Of a DNA stretch of 64,000 nucleotides, positions 43,743 through 52,923 are shown piece after piece; position 1 is the first letter of the stretch, and every line of letters begins with the position of its first letter. The DNA is taken from the NCBI RefSeq assembly GCF_037201915.1, contig NZ_CP147505.1, positions 1,922,001 to 1,986,000 on the forward strand, in the 5' to 3' direction. Both the position numbers and the translations under genes were made by a program. The notes beneath the pieces were generated by a model. That model did not search any database, was not told where the DNA came from, and saw nothing but the letters and a program-made list of their open reading frames with translations. This DNA is from Haloplanus sp. CK5-1 (GTDB taxonomy: Archaea > Halobacteriota > Halobacteria > Halobacteriales > Haloferacaceae).

Positions 43743-44137
43743 TCGCGGCCGAGCACTTTTCGCACACAGGAGGAGCCGAACGGCCCGAGTTCGCCCGATT
43801 CGAACCGGACGAAGTGGCCGGTCGAGAGCCCGGCCCCGCAGCGCCGACACTCGAACTCGCCGTCGCGGGCGACGACGTCGCGCTCGAAGCGGACGAACCC
43901 CCCGCTCCGGACCCGGATACGGCCATCTTCGCGGTCGATCAGTCCCCGGAGTTCGGCCTCGTCGAGGACCGTCCGCGTGAGCGTCGGGTCGGTCGTCACC
44001 GTCTCGATGCGGTCGACCACGGCGGCCAGCGACAGGTCGTCGCGTTCGAGGTTGGCGAGGAGGTCAAGGGCGAGTTCGAGGCGGTCGTCGGTCGATCCCG
44101 TCCCGGTCACGCCCGACCGTTCGACGGGGGCGACCAT
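43739..44137 (-). CDS. Small zinc-ribbon protein (DUF5830-like, tentative)
   Basis: This 132-residue protein has an N-terminal helical domain (RLELALDLLANLERDDLSLA, VVDRIETVTTDPTLTRTVLD), then a winged segment (LRGLIDREDGRIRVRSGGFV), and a C-terminal zinc site made of FECRRCGAGL and GSSCVRK (three cysteines, possibly His in STGHFV as the fourth ligand). It is likely to be a regulatory or nucleic-acid-binding protein. I preferred ATG 44137. The stop interlocks with the convergent gene as CTAG. Confidence 0.6.
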   Translation of the reverse strand: MVAPVERSGVTGTGSTDDRLELALDLLANLERDDLSLAAVVDRIETVTTDPTLTRTVLDEAELRGLIDREDGRIRVRSGGFVRFERDVVARDGEFECRRCGAGLSTGHFVRFESGELGPFGSSCVRKVLGRD

Positions 44138-44194
44138 GAATCCCGCGACGGGAGCGAACACAAACCGTTTGACCGGGGGCGACGACCGGGGTGT

Positions 44195-44827
44195 ATGGAC
44201 CGTCGCCTGCGACTCCTCACGGGGGTGGCGCTCGTCGCCGTCGTCGCGACGCTCGCGTGGGCGCGCTCGCCGTCGTGGGCGCTCTCTCGCCTGGCGTGGC
44301 TGGCCGCCGACCCGGGCCGGCTGACGGCCGCGCTCGTCGTCGTTGCCGTCGTCCGGCCGCTGTTCGCGTGGCCGACGACGCTGCTCGCGGTGGTCGCCGG
44401 CTACGGCCTCGGCCCGTGGGGGTTCCCGCTCGCGCTCGGCCTCGTCGTCGTCACCAGCCTCCCCCCGTACTGGCTGGCCGGGCGCGGCGCGGGGGCGGGC
44501 CGCATCGCCGCCGCCGGCGAGCGACTGGTCGCCGAGGCGGGCGACCTCCGGAGCGTCGCCGGCAGTCGACTCCTCCCGCTCCCTTCGGACGTGGTGTCGG
44601 CGGGTGCGGGCGTCGCCGGCGTCCCGCTTCGGGCCTTCGCCCTCGGGACGGCCGTCGGCGAGGTTCCGTGGGTCGCCGTCGGCGTCGTCGCCGGCGACTC
44701 GCTCGGTGGGTTGGAGCGGGCGTCGCTCGGCGCCGCGATGGAGCCTGGCGTCGTCGTCGGGGCGGCGCTGCTCGCGACCCTCGCCTTCGCCGGCCCGGTG
44801 TACCGTCTCGTCGTCACGGCGGAGTGA
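44195..44827 (+). CDS. VTT-domain (TVP38/TMEM64, DedA-like) membrane protein
   Basis: This 210-residue protein has five to six helices with the SNARE-associated/VTT core: RPLFAWPTTLLAVVAGYGLG, WGFPLALGLVVVTSLPPYWL, then GRGAGAGRIA, and SRLLPLPSDVVSAGAGVAGV (the conserved R-L-x-P-x-P-xD motif). The family is thought to scramble or transport lipids across the membrane. It is divergent from the zinc-ribbon gene and convergent with gpmI, 7 bp apart. Confidence 0.8.
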   Translation: MDRRLRLLTGVALVAVVATLAWARSPSWALSRLAWLAADPGRLTAALVVVAVVRPLFAWPTTLLAVVAGYGLGPWGFPLALGLVVVTSLPPYWLAGRGAGAGRIAAAGERLVAEAGDLRSVAGSRLLPLPSDVVSAGAGVAGVPLRAFALGTAVGEVPWVAVGVVAGDSLGGLERASLGAAMEPGVVVGAALLATLAFAGPVYRLVVTAE

Positions 44828-44834
44828 TCGACGG

Positions 44835-46349
44835 TCAGTCGAGCAGCGACTCGCCCGTCATCGCCGCCGGCTCGCCGACGCCGACGAGTTCGAGGACGGT
44901 CGGTGCCACGTCACACAGCGAGCCGCCGGACCGGATCCGGCGGCCGCCCGAGGGGTCAGCCCCGGGTGCGAGGTAGACGATCGGCACCGGGTTGGCGGTG
45001 TGGGCGGTGTGAGGGTCGTCGACCGTCCCCATGTCGTCGGCGTTGCCGTGATCGGCGGTGAGGAGGACGTGGCCACCGGCCGCGTGGACGGCGTCGACGA
45101 GCCGGCCGAGTTGGACGTCGACCGCTTCGACGGCCTCGACTGCCGCCTCGAACTCGCCCGTGTGGCCGACCATGTCCGGGTTGGCGTAGTTCAACACCAG
45201 CACGTCCGGGTCGTCGTGATCGATGTGATCGATGGCGGCGTCGGTCACCGCGGCGGCGCTCATCTCCGGTCTGCGGTCGTAGGTCGGGACGTCCGGACTC
45301 TCGACGATCCGACGCCGTTCGCCCTCGAACTCCACCTCCCGACCGCCGTTGAGGAAGTAGGTGACGTGGGCGTACTTCTCGGATTCGGCGATCCGAAGCT
45401 GGGTCTTTCCCGCCCGCGAGAGCGTCTCACCGAGGGTGTCGGGGAGGTCGAGTGGCGGGAAGGCGACGGGGAGGTCGAACCGCTCGTCGTACGCGGTCAT
45501 CGTGACGAGGTGGACCTCCGGCGGGTCGGTGTCGAACTTCCACTCGCGATCGAAGTCGGTCAGCATCCGGACGAGTTGTCGGGCGCGGTCGGCTCGGAAG
45601 TTGACGAAGACGGCGGCGTCGCCGTCCTGCGGGGCCGGACCGCCCTCGATCAGCGTCGGTTCGACGAACTCGTCGGTCTCGTCGCGGTCGTAGGCGGCCT
45701 CGACGGCGTCGACGGCCGTCGGGGCGACGTGGTCGGCCTCGCGGTCGACGACCGCGTCGTAGGCGCGTTTCGTCCGCTCCCAGTTCCCGTCGCGGTCCAT
45801 CGCGTAGTACCGGCCGGTCACCGTCGCCACGTCGCCGGTGCCGTGGTCGTCGACGACCGCCTCCAGGTCCGCGAGGGCGTCGGCACCCGCGGTCGGCGGC
45901 GTGTCGCGCCCGTCGGTGAAGGCGTGAGTCACCGCCTCGACATCGTGGCGGGCGGCGAGGTCGATCAGGGCGTGGCAGTGTCGCTGGTGGGCGTGGACCC
46001 CGCCCGCGCTGACCAACCCCAGCAGGTGGAGGCGGCCGCCCGTCTGGGCGACGCTTTCGACGGCCCCGCGGAGCGCTTCGTTCTCGAAGAAGGAGCCGTC
46101 CGCGATGGCGTCGTCGATATGGGCAAGCGGCTGGGTGACGACGCGGCCGGCGCCGATGTTGAGGTGGCCAACCTCGCTGTTGCCCATCTGCCCCTCGGGG
46201 AGGCCGACCCGACGTCCGGAGACGTCGAGCGTGCCCGACGCCCCGGTGGCGAGATAGCGGTCGAAACGCGGCGTGTCCGCGGCCGAGACGGCGTTGCGGC
46301 CGGGACCGTCCAGCCCCCAGCCGTCGAGGATGACCAGCGCGGCGTCCAT
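44835..46349 (-). CDS. gpmI: 2,3-bisphosphoglycerate-independent phosphoglycerate mutase
   Basis: This 504-residue enzyme interconverts 3- and 2-phosphoglycerate. It has the N-terminal metal-site Asp in LVILDGWGLDGPGRN and the phosphoserine region LPEGQMGNSEVGHLNIGAGR (Ser about 62). Other motifs are HVHAHQRHCHALIDLAA-type VHAHQRHC, FTDGRDTPPTAG, FVNFRADRARQL, YANPDMVGHTGEFEAAVEAV and LLTADHGNADDM. The length matches the usual 505-515. It acts in cytosolic glycolysis/gluconeogenesis. It is convergent with the VTT-protein gene; upstream is a 124-bp divergent promoter region shared with the RimK-like gene. Confidence 0.93.
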   Translation of the reverse strand: MDAALVILDGWGLDGPGRNAVSAADTPRFDRYLATGASGTLDVSGRRVGLPEGQMGNSEVGHLNIGAGRVVTQPLAHIDDAIADGSFFENEALRGAVESVAQTGGRLHLLGLVSAGGVHAHQRHCHALIDLAARHDVEAVTHAFTDGRDTPPTAGADALADLEAVVDDHGTGDVATVTGRYYAMDRDGNWERTKRAYDAVVDREADHVAPTAVDAVEAAYDRDETDEFVEPTLIEGGPAPQDGDAAVFVNFRADRARQLVRMLTDFDREWKFDTDPPEVHLVTMTAYDERFDLPVAFPPLDLPDTLGETLSRAGKTQLRIAESEKYAHVTYFLNGGREVEFEGERRRIVESPDVPTYDRRPEMSAAAVTDAAIDHIDHDDPDVLVLNYANPDMVGHTGEFEAAVEAVEAVDVQLGRLVDAVHAAGGHVLLTADHGNADDMGTVDDPHTAHTANPVPIVYLAPGADPSGGRRIRSGGSLCDVAPTVLELVGVGEPAAMTGESLLD

Positions 46350-46473
46350 GCCGGAGCCGACGGCTCGGTCGGTTATCTACCTGTTGGATCGTGAGAGAGC
46401 CGTCACGCTCGTCGATTCGCCCCGACGACCGGGCCACCGATATTCATATGATCACGTGTCGGGAACGTAACCC

Positions 46474-47826
46474 ATGACGAGCGAGCCAAACGGCATCCGG
46501 GTCGGTGTACTGTCGCTACACAACAGCAAGGAGACGAAGGCGATTCTGAACGCCGTCGAGGACCTGGGCCACGACCCGGTGTGGCTCCGCCGGGAGAACA
46601 CCGCCGTCTCCATCGAGGACAGCGAGGTGACGGTCGACCCGGACGTGGACGTGGTCGCCAACCGTCTGTTGCTCTCGACGACGGGCGACCCCGCCGAACT
46701 GCTCGGTCTGGCGACGACGTTCGAGCGCATCCGGCCGATGTTGAACGAACCGGACGCGGTGTTGACCGCCATCCACAAGTTCGCGACGGCGGCGACGCTC
46801 GCGGACTGGAACGTGCGCGTCCCCGACGCCTTCCTCGCGCTGTCGAACGAGGGACTCAACGCCGGCCGCGAGCGCTTCGGCGACGTGGCCGTCTACAAGA
46901 CCGCCATCGGCACCCACGGGGGCGGCACGTGGAAGGTCGACCTCACCGACCCCGTCAACCCGCGGGTCGGCACCCGGCAGGCGTTCCTCCAGGAACTGGT
47001 CGAGCGCGATCCGGACAGCCACCGCGACCTCCGGGTGTACGTCGTCGACGACGAGATCGTCGGAGCCATGTACCGGTACGCGCCGGAGGGTGACTGGCGG
47101 ACCAACGTCGCGCTCGGTGGCGACGTTGCCGACGCGAGCGACGACCTCCCCGAGGCGGCCGCCGAGACGGCGCTGTACACGACCGAAGTTATGGGTCTGG
47201 ACTACGCCGGCGTCGACCTCATCGAGGGTGACGACGGCTGGTTCGTCCTCGAGGTCAACCCCACGGCGGGGTTCAAAGGGCTGCACCAGGCGACTGGCAT
47301 CAGCCCCGCACCCCACATCGCGAAACTCGCCATCGAACGCGCCGGCGGAGCGGTCGACGACGACCGGGTTCGCGACCTTGCCGCGACGCTCGACGACTCG
47401 ACGCCGTCGTGCATGCCACGGATCACGCCGCCCGAACGGGAGGATCTTCCCGTCATCGGCTACATCGAGGACGTCGTCGCCAGCGGCACCAGCGGGTCGG
47501 CCCAGGTCAAGGGGAAATCGGACACCGGCGCGACCCGGACCAGCATCGACACCGGACTCGCCGCCGAAATCGGTGCGGGACCGATCAAGAGCATGACTCG
47601 CGTCAAGTCGGGGAGCGTCAAGTCGGGGAAGGCCCGTCCGGTGGTCGACCTGGTCCTCGGCATCGGCGGCACTCAACACACCGTCACCGCGAGTGTCGAG
47701 GACCGGAGCCACATGGACTACCCCCTATTGTTGGGACGGGACGTCCTCGAACACTACTGCGTCGACGTGCGTCGGCGCTCGGACGACGCCGACGACAGGC
47801 CGGAGGGAGAGATTCTGGAGGAGTGA
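46474..47826 (+). CDS. ATP-grasp (RimK-like) ligase fused to a retropepsin-like domain
   Basis: This 450-residue two-domain protein has residues about 1-295 forming an ATP-grasp RimK-like ligase: LHNSKETKAILNAVEDLGHD, FERIRPMLNEPDAVLTAIHK, VAVYKTAIGTHGGGTW, LRVYVVDDEIVGAMYRYA and VLEVNPTAGFKGLH. Residues about 320-440 form an ATP-dependent zinc-protease/aspartyl-protease-like domain with GKSDTGATRTSID and YPLLLGRDVLEHYCVD, the DTGA and LLGRD signatures. RimK enzymes add glutamate to proteins or cofactors. A protease-like partner in one chain suggests addition and removal of a tag, but that is inference. Confidence 0.8.
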   Translation: MTSEPNGIRVGVLSLHNSKETKAILNAVEDLGHDPVWLRRENTAVSIEDSEVTVDPDVDVVANRLLLSTTGDPAELLGLATTFERIRPMLNEPDAVLTAIHKFATAATLADWNVRVPDAFLALSNEGLNAGRERFGDVAVYKTAIGTHGGGTWKVDLTDPVNPRVGTRQAFLQELVERDPDSHRDLRVYVVDDEIVGAMYRYAPEGDWRTNVALGGDVADASDDLPEAAAETALYTTEVMGLDYAGVDLIEGDDGWFVLEVNPTAGFKGLHQATGISPAPHIAKLAIERAGGAVDDDRVRDLAATLDDSTPSCMPRITPPEREDLPVIGYIEDVVASGTSGSAQVKGKSDTGATRTSIDTGLAAEIGAGPIKSMTRVKSGSVKSGKARPVVDLVLGIGGTQHTVTASVEDRSHMDYPLLLGRDVLEHYCVDVRRRSDDADDRPEGEILEE

Positions 47827-47869
47827 GCGGTCGCAGACGTTTTCACCCGGCCCGCGGTAGACGCCGCCG

Positions 47870-48970
47870 ATGACTCCGCTGGAGATCAGTCTCCGCCTCC
47901 TCGCCGGCGTCCTGCTCATCCTCGCGAACGGCTTTTTCGTCGCCATCGAGTTCGCGCTCACCCGCGTGCGGCAGTACCCCGAATCCGAGTTCGACACCCC
48001 GGCGCTGCGCCGGGCGTGGGAGATGACCCAGGACCTGGAGATCTACCTCACGAGCTGTCAGGTGGGGATCACCGCCACCAGTATCGCCGTCGGCATCATC
48101 GCCGAACCGGCGCTGGCGGCGCTGTTCGACCCCGTCTTCACCGGGGGAGCCCTCGCGGGTGTCGGGGCCGGGACCTTGATCGCGTACGCGATCATCAACC
48201 TCGTCCACCTGACCCACGGCGAGCAGACGCCGACGTACCTCGGCGTCGAGCGCTCGAAGTTCGTCTGTCGGTACGGCGCGCGGCCGATGTACTGGTTCGC
48301 GTGGCTCATCTCGCCGGTGATGCGCGTCGGCGACACCGTCGCCAAGGCGACGCTCAAACTCTTCGGCATCGAGATGACGGGGGCGTGGCTCGAAACCGAA
48401 GAGCAGGTCATCGAGTCCCGGGCCGACCTCCGGACCCGCCTCACCTCCCTGCTCGATCGGGGCGACCTGCCCGAGGAGCGCCGCGAAGAAGTGCTCAACG
48501 CCCTGGCAGTCGACGAGACCCCTGTCGAGGAGATCATGACCGACGCCGACGACGTGATCGCGCTCTCGACGACGGCGTCGGTCGAGGGGAACCTGGAGAC
48601 GATCAGGGAGACGCCCCACACCCGCTTTCCCCTGATCGGCGAGGAGCCGACCGACTTCCGCGGCATCGTCTACGTCCCCTCGATCCTGACCCACATCGAC
48701 GACCTCGAGGCCGGCGAGACGACGTTCGAGGCCATCGCCGCGCCGCCGATGACCCTGTCGACCGACACGAGCGTCAGCGACGCCTTCGACCAGTTCCAGG
48801 CCGAGGAGCAGGAACTCGCCCTCGTTATCGGTGACGGTGAGGTGGCCGGACTGGTAACCGCGACCGACGCCCTCGAAGCCGTGATGGGCGAACTCGACGA
48901 CCCGCTGGATCGGGCGTGGGGCGGGGCGGGAGAGGAGGTCGGAGCCGACGGCGACGCTCACGCCTCGTAG
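47870..48970 (+). CDS. CNNM/hemolysin-C family transporter (DUF21 plus CBS)
   Basis: This 366-residue protein has an N-terminal DUF21 membrane domain of four helices (LAGVLLILANGFFVAIEFAL, LEIYLTSCQVGITATSIAVG, TLIAYAIINLVHLTHGEQTP, YWFAWLISPVMRVGDTVAK). An EEQVIES helix and two CBS motifs follow (ETPVEEIMTDADDVIALSTT; ELALVIGDGEVAGLVTATDA). The family exports magnesium or cobalt, or acts as a regulator of such transport. The C-terminal CorC/HlyC domain seen in longer relatives is absent. It overlaps the convergent glycosylase gene by 13 bp. Confidence 0.85.
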   Translation: MTPLEISLRLLAGVLLILANGFFVAIEFALTRVRQYPESEFDTPALRRAWEMTQDLEIYLTSCQVGITATSIAVGIIAEPALAALFDPVFTGGALAGVGAGTLIAYAIINLVHLTHGEQTPTYLGVERSKFVCRYGARPMYWFAWLISPVMRVGDTVAKATLKLFGIEMTGAWLETEEQVIESRADLRTRLTSLLDRGDLPEERREEVLNALAVDETPVEEIMTDADDVIALSTTASVEGNLETIRETPHTRFPLIGEEPTDFRGIVYVPSILTHIDDLEAGETTFEAIAAPPMTLSTDTSVSDAFDQFQAEEQELALVIGDGEVAGLVTATDALEAVMGELDDPLDRAWGGAGEEVGADGDAHAS

Positions 48971-49533
48971 TGTGCCCAGACGTACAGCGTGGCGTAGGAC
49001 CGGTACGGTCGCCACGTCTCCGCGACCGACCGCATCGCCTCCCGGGAGTCACAGTCGTACAGGTCTTCGAGTCCCCGCCGGACGGCGAGGTCGCCGAGGG
49101 GAAGGACGTCCTCGCGGCCCAGCGCGAACATGCAGCACATCTCCGCGGTCCACCGACCGACCCCCGTTATCTCGGTCAGCGCCTCGACCACCGCCTCGTC
49201 CGATCGCCCGTCGAAGGCGGTCCGGGAGAGGTCGAGATCGCGGAACGCCGCCGCGGCGTTCCGGAGGTAGTCGACTTTTGTGCCCGACAGGCCGGCGTCA
49301 CGGAGCGCCTCCCGGTCGGCGTCGAGGACGGTTTCGGGGGTCACCTCGCCCAGCAGGTCGAACGCGCGCTCTCGGATCGCCTCGGCGCTCGCGGTCGACA
49401 CCTGCTGGTTGATGATGCTCACGACGAGACGGCGGAACGGGTCGTCCGCGAGGGTGAGCGACACCTCGCCGTGGGTCTCCATCAGGTCGGCCATCACGGG
49501 ATCGGTCCGGAGGACGCGCCGCCAGTCGCTCAT
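48958..49533 (-). CDS. AlkA-like DNA-3-methyladenine glycosylase (HhH-GPD)
   Basis: This 191-residue protein has the HhH-GPD core: DDPFRRLVVSIINQQVSTAS (about residues 31-50), and ALTEITGVGRWTAEMCCMFALG, which holds the helix-hairpin-helix (ITGVGRWTA). The catalytic-Asp region VLPLGDLAVRRG follows. These residues match AlkA-type base-excision enzymes that remove alkylated purines. No FeS cluster cysteines are seen. ATG 49533 is fixed by the ATGA overlap with the upstream DUF1405 gene, so the two are co-translated. It overlaps the convergent CNNM gene. Confidence 0.88.
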   Translation of the reverse strand: MSDWRRVLRTDPVMADLMETHGEVSLTLADDPFRRLVVSIINQQVSTASAEAIRERAFDLLGEVTPETVLDADREALRDAGLSGTKVDYLRNAAAAFRDLDLSRTAFDGRSDEAVVEALTEITGVGRWTAEMCCMFALGREDVLPLGDLAVRRGLEDLYDCDSREAMRSVAETWRPYRSYATLYVWAHYEA

Positions 49534-50219
49534 TCGGCCCCTCCCGACCCCGGTCCGGGAGCCAGCGGATCGACTCGACCGAGGCGGTCGAAGACGCGAC
49601 TCGCGACGCCGACGGCGAGAACCGACAGCACGACGGTCGCCAGGGGCAAGAGGAGACCGGGGTCGTACCGGAGCGGCGGGTGGTAGCCCAGCGCGTAGTC
49701 GAAGACGTCGTTCACGAGGAGGGCGCCGAGGGCGACTTTCAGCGCTCGGTCGGTCGTCCGTCCGTAGTGAGGGATGGCGAAGGCCTCGACGACGAACAGG
49801 AGGTGGGTGAGGACGATGCCCCAGTAGTCCCACAGGGCGGCCCCAGTGAAGCCGACGTAGAGGTCGGGCCGGAGGGTCAGCGCCACGACGGTCCAGAGGC
49901 CGTACTTGAGGAGCCAGACGAACGCGAAGGTGTGGAGGTAGGCGAGCGGAACGTTCACCGGGGCGTTCCGGACCCGCCGCCGGAGGTTGGGGAGAAGCGT
50001 CGCGATGGACAGCGTCGCCAGCGCGATGGCGGTCGGCGAGTCGGCGAAGAGCGGGTAGAGGATCGACGGAAGCGCCGCGAGCGAGGGGTCGGAGTGGACG
50101 TAGAAGCTCACGCCGACGAGGAAGGCAGTCCCGTTGGCGACCAGGAGGACCGAGAGACTGGCCGGGTTGCCGAGGTAGTGCTCCACGTAGCGTCCGCCGT
50201 CGAACGGGACGGAAACCAT
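49530..50219 (-). CDS. DUF1405-family membrane protein
   Basis: This 229-residue protein has about six predicted helices (e.g. ASLSVLLVANGTAFLVGVSF, YLHTFAFVWLLKYGLWTVVA, DYWGIVLTHLLFVVEAFAIP). The sequence (YHPPLRYDP and the KYGLWT segment) resembles the DUF1405 family found in haloarchaea and Bacilli; its function is unknown. It starts at ATG 50219 and overlaps alkA by 4 bp. Coupling to a DNA glycosylase may be only positional. Confidence 0.75.
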   Translation of the reverse strand: MVSVPFDGGRYVEHYLGNPASLSVLLVANGTAFLVGVSFYVHSDPSLAALPSILYPLFADSPTAIALATLSIATLLPNLRRRVRNAPVNVPLAYLHTFAFVWLLKYGLWTVVALTLRPDLYVGFTGAALWDYWGIVLTHLLFVVEAFAIPHYGRTTDRALKVALGALLVNDVFDYALGYHPPLRYDPGLLLPLATVVLSVLAVGVASRVFDRLGRVDPLAPGPGSGGAE

Positions 50220-50315
50220 CGGTCGTGACGAGGGCCGGTCGGGGGTAAAGCCTGTCGCGTCACGTCGCGGTCGACACCCACAACTCTGATACCCCGGTCG
50301 CCCGTTTTCCCGGTA

Positions 50316-51560
50316 ATGACTGCCACGCGTACGGTCGAACTGGAAGGGCACATCATCGACTCGGGGATGATGCAGCGGTGTTTCGGTATCGTGATGGACA
50401 TGGGCGGCTCCTTCGAAGTCGAGGAGTTCGACATCGGCCGCCACAAGGACGAGGTGTCGTACTGCCGGATGCGGGTGCAGGCCGACGACGAGGACACCCT
50501 CCGGTCGATCCTCCACGAGCTCCACCAGAACGGGGCGAACCTCTCGGACCCCTCGGACGCGACCCTGGATCCCGCGCCCGCCGACCAAGTGGTTCCCATG
50601 GGCTTCTACTCGACGACCAACCACCCGACGCAGGTGCGCTACGAGGGGGAGTGGATCCCCGTCGAGGACGTGGAGATGGACTGCGCCATCGTGGTCGACC
50701 CCGACGGTCCGGACGGCCCCCGGGCGCACACGAAGGTGCTGAACGCCATCAACGAGGGCGACCTCGTGGTGACGGGCGAGGCGGGGATCCGTGTCCAACC
50801 CCCCGAACGCCCCCGGGACGCCTCCGGCCCCTTCGGGTTCATGCAGGGTGGCGTCTCCAGCGAACGGCCCTCGGAGTCGCTCATCGAACAGGTCGCAGAG
50901 GCCATCGCCGAGACCAAACGCGAGGGCGGGACGGTGCTCGCGGTGTGTGGGCCGGCGCTGATCCACTCGGGTGCGGGCGACGAACTCGCGCGCCTCGTCC
51001 GGGAGGAGTACGTCGACATGATCAGCGCCGGCAACGGGTTCGCCGTCCACGACCTCGAACGCGGCATCTACGGCACCTCGCTGGGGATGGACATGGAGAC
51101 GCTCGAACACCCTCGACAGGGACACAAACACCACATCTACACGATCAGCGAGGTGATCCGGGCGGGTGGCATCGAGGAGGCCGTCGAGGAGGGACTGGTC
51201 GAGGAGGGTGTGATGTACGAGTGTGTCTCCAACGACGTGCCGTACGTCCTCGCGGGATCGATCCGCGACGACGGACCACTTCCCGACACCATCACCGACT
51301 CCGTCGAGGCCCAGAACGCCATCAGGGAGCAAGCCCACGAGGCCGACATGGTGTTGATGCTGGCGACGCTGCTGCACTCGGTCGCGGTGGGGAACTGCCT
51401 CCCGTCGACGACGAAGGTGGTCTGTGTCGACATCAACCCCGCGACGGTGACCCAACTGCTCGACCGCGGGAGTTCGCAGGCCATCGGTATGGTGACCGAC
51501 ATCGGTACGTTCGTTCCGACGCTGGCCGAGAAGTTGCTCGACGAGGACGACGCGGCCTGA
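50316..51560 (+). CDS. TIGR00300 family protein (archaeal ornithine cyclodeaminase-like / LOR-SDH domain)
   Basis: This 414-residue cytosolic protein has an N-terminal ferredoxin-like part (EGHIIDSGMMQRCFGIVMDM, residues about 10-29), a central DAT-like region (DQVVPMGFYSTTNHPTQVRY) and a C-terminal Rossmann-type domain (VLAVCGPALIHSGAGDELAR, AGNGFAVHDLERGIYGTSLG). This layout is that of the TIGR00300/LOR-SDH-bifunctional-conserved-domain family. Archaeal relatives have been linked to ornithine cyclodeamination to proline; I infer that here without proof. It is divergent from the DUF1405 gene. Confidence 0.8.
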   Translation: MTATRTVELEGHIIDSGMMQRCFGIVMDMGGSFEVEEFDIGRHKDEVSYCRMRVQADDEDTLRSILHELHQNGANLSDPSDATLDPAPADQVVPMGFYSTTNHPTQVRYEGEWIPVEDVEMDCAIVVDPDGPDGPRAHTKVLNAINEGDLVVTGEAGIRVQPPERPRDASGPFGFMQGGVSSERPSESLIEQVAEAIAETKREGGTVLAVCGPALIHSGAGDELARLVREEYVDMISAGNGFAVHDLERGIYGTSLGMDMETLEHPRQGHKHHIYTISEVIRAGGIEEAVEEGLVEEGVMYECVSNDVPYVLAGSIRDDGPLPDTITDSVEAQNAIREQAHEADMVLMLATLLHSVAVGNCLPSTTKVVCVDINPATVTQLLDRGSSQAIGMVTDIGTFVPTLAEKLLDEDDAA

Positions 51561-51625
51561 ACGAGGCACAAACCGCCGTTTGAGCCTCCCCAAAGCCTTT
51601 GCCGTCACCCGGAGTCGTCCTGGGT

Positions 51626-52639
51626 ATGCGTCGCGAAACAGCGCTGGCCGGCGGTGTGGTCGGCGTCGTCGTCGTCGCCGTCGTCGCCGCCGTGCTGGTC
51701 CCCGGCGCGCTCGCGGACCCGACCGACGACCGGCCGGTCCGTCCCGGCCCGGTCGACATCGCCGACATGGACCTCTCGGCCGGCGACGTGACGGGGGATA
51801 CGGTCGTCTTGAACGTGGAGACCCGCCTCTCACACCGCGGGCCACCCGCACGGAACGTCAGCCTGCGGGTGCAGGCCGTCGACGCGGAGTCGGGGCTCGT
51901 CGAGACGGGGCGATCGGTCGATGTCGGTGACCTGACCGCCGAGGGGGAGACGGCCGTGTCGACGAACTTGACCGTTCCCCGCGAGGGTGGCTATCGCGTC
52001 CGGGCGGTCGCCTACCGCGACGGGGAGCGCGTCGACAGCGGGGCACGCGAACTCCGCGGGTTGGAGGCGCTCCAGCCCGCCTACGCGCGGAGCGCCGTCG
52101 CGTTCGCCGACCGGGAGGCCCTCCCGCCGATTTCCTTCTCGGTCGCCGAGACGGACGACGAGCGGACCACCCTCGCCATGCAGGCCGCCTTGACCAACGG
52201 GGGCGACGACCAGCCCGAGGACCTGGAGGTCACGCTGACCCTCCGGCAGGCCGACTCGAACATCGTCGCCAACCGGACGACCGTCCCCGTCGAGTCGGTG
52301 CGTCCCGGCCGGACGGAGACGGTCGACACCCGGCTGACGGTTCCGTCGGGGTACAACTACTACATCGACGCCGTGCTCTGGAAGGACGGCGTCGTCGTCG
52401 ACACCGCACGCGGGGCCGCGAACCTCGATCCCTCGGAGACGATCAGCGTCAACGAGACCCGACAGGACGTGGAACTGCGCGTCGGCGACTTCACCCGCGG
52501 CGACGGTGGCTCCGGCGACCGGCCCGTTCCCGAAGCGACGGGTCAACCGACGTCGAGCGCCGGCCCCGGCTTCGGCGTCGCCGTCGCCCTCGCGGCCCTC
52601 GTCGCCGCTGCGCTACTCGTCCGGAGGAAGAGTCAATGA
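51626..52639 (+). CDS. Secreted PGF-CTERM-anchored surface protein
   Basis: This 337-residue protein has an N-terminal signal (MRRETALAGGVVGVVVVAVV), two repeated beta-sandwich regions (GDVTGDTVVLNVETRLSHRG and TTLAMQAALTNGGDDQPEDL) with several NxS/T sites, and a C-terminal sorting signal, AGPGFGVAVALAALVAAALL, followed by RRKSQ. That pattern is the PGF-CTERM/archaeosortase signal leading to lipid anchoring. The DUF7490-type name is possible but unverified. It is coupled (ATGA overlap) to a small membrane protein gene. Probably a cell-wall-associated protein. Confidence 0.75.
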   Translation: MRRETALAGGVVGVVVVAVVAAVLVPGALADPTDDRPVRPGPVDIADMDLSAGDVTGDTVVLNVETRLSHRGPPARNVSLRVQAVDAESGLVETGRSVDVGDLTAEGETAVSTNLTVPREGGYRVRAVAYRDGERVDSGARELRGLEALQPAYARSAVAFADREALPPISFSVAETDDERTTLAMQAALTNGGDDQPEDLEVTLTLRQADSNIVANRTTVPVESVRPGRTETVDTRLTVPSGYNYYIDAVLWKDGVVVDTARGAANLDPSETISVNETRQDVELRVGDFTRGDGGSGDRPVPEATGQPTSSAGPGFGVAVALAALVAAALLVRRKSQ

Positions 52640-52923
52640 GCGAGACCACCACCGACACCGAACCGAGCACAGGCTCCGACGACGACAGTAGCGATACCGA
52701 CACCGGTGTGCGCGTCCGGCGCTACGCCAACTACGCCGTCCTCCTCGTGTTGGGACTGCTCGCCCTCGTCGCCGTGATCCGGCTGTACTTCAGCGTTTCG
52801 AACGCCATCACGACGTGGGTCGCCAGCGAGTACCGCTCGCTCTTTCAGGCGGCGTTCAACCTCGTCGTGTTGCTGGCGGCGGGGCTCGGTATCTCCTACC
52901 AGCTCCGACGGCTGTACGGCTAG
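52636..52923 (+). CDS. Small two-helix membrane protein coupled to the PGF-CTERM protein
   Basis: This 95-residue protein has an acidic Ser/Thr/Asp-rich N-terminus (TDTEPSTGSDDDSSDTDTG), then two hydrophobic helices (NYAVLLVLGLLALVAVIRLY and LFQAAFNLVVLLAAGLGISY). The start overlaps the previous stop as ATGA, and the stop interlocks with the convergent ZIP gene at CTAG. No function is recognised. Coupling suggests a partner or anchor for the surface protein. Confidence 0.6.
   Translation: MSETTTDTEPSTGSDDDSSDTDTGVRVRRYANYAVLLVLGLLALVAVIRLYFSVSNAITTWVASEYRSLFQAAFNLVVLLAAGLGISYQLRRLYG

Noticed and set aside
50316-51560. Firm assignment as ornithine cyclodeaminase
   Set aside because: Only family-level resemblance (TIGR00300) is visible, and there are no arginine or proline pathway neighbours to support it.
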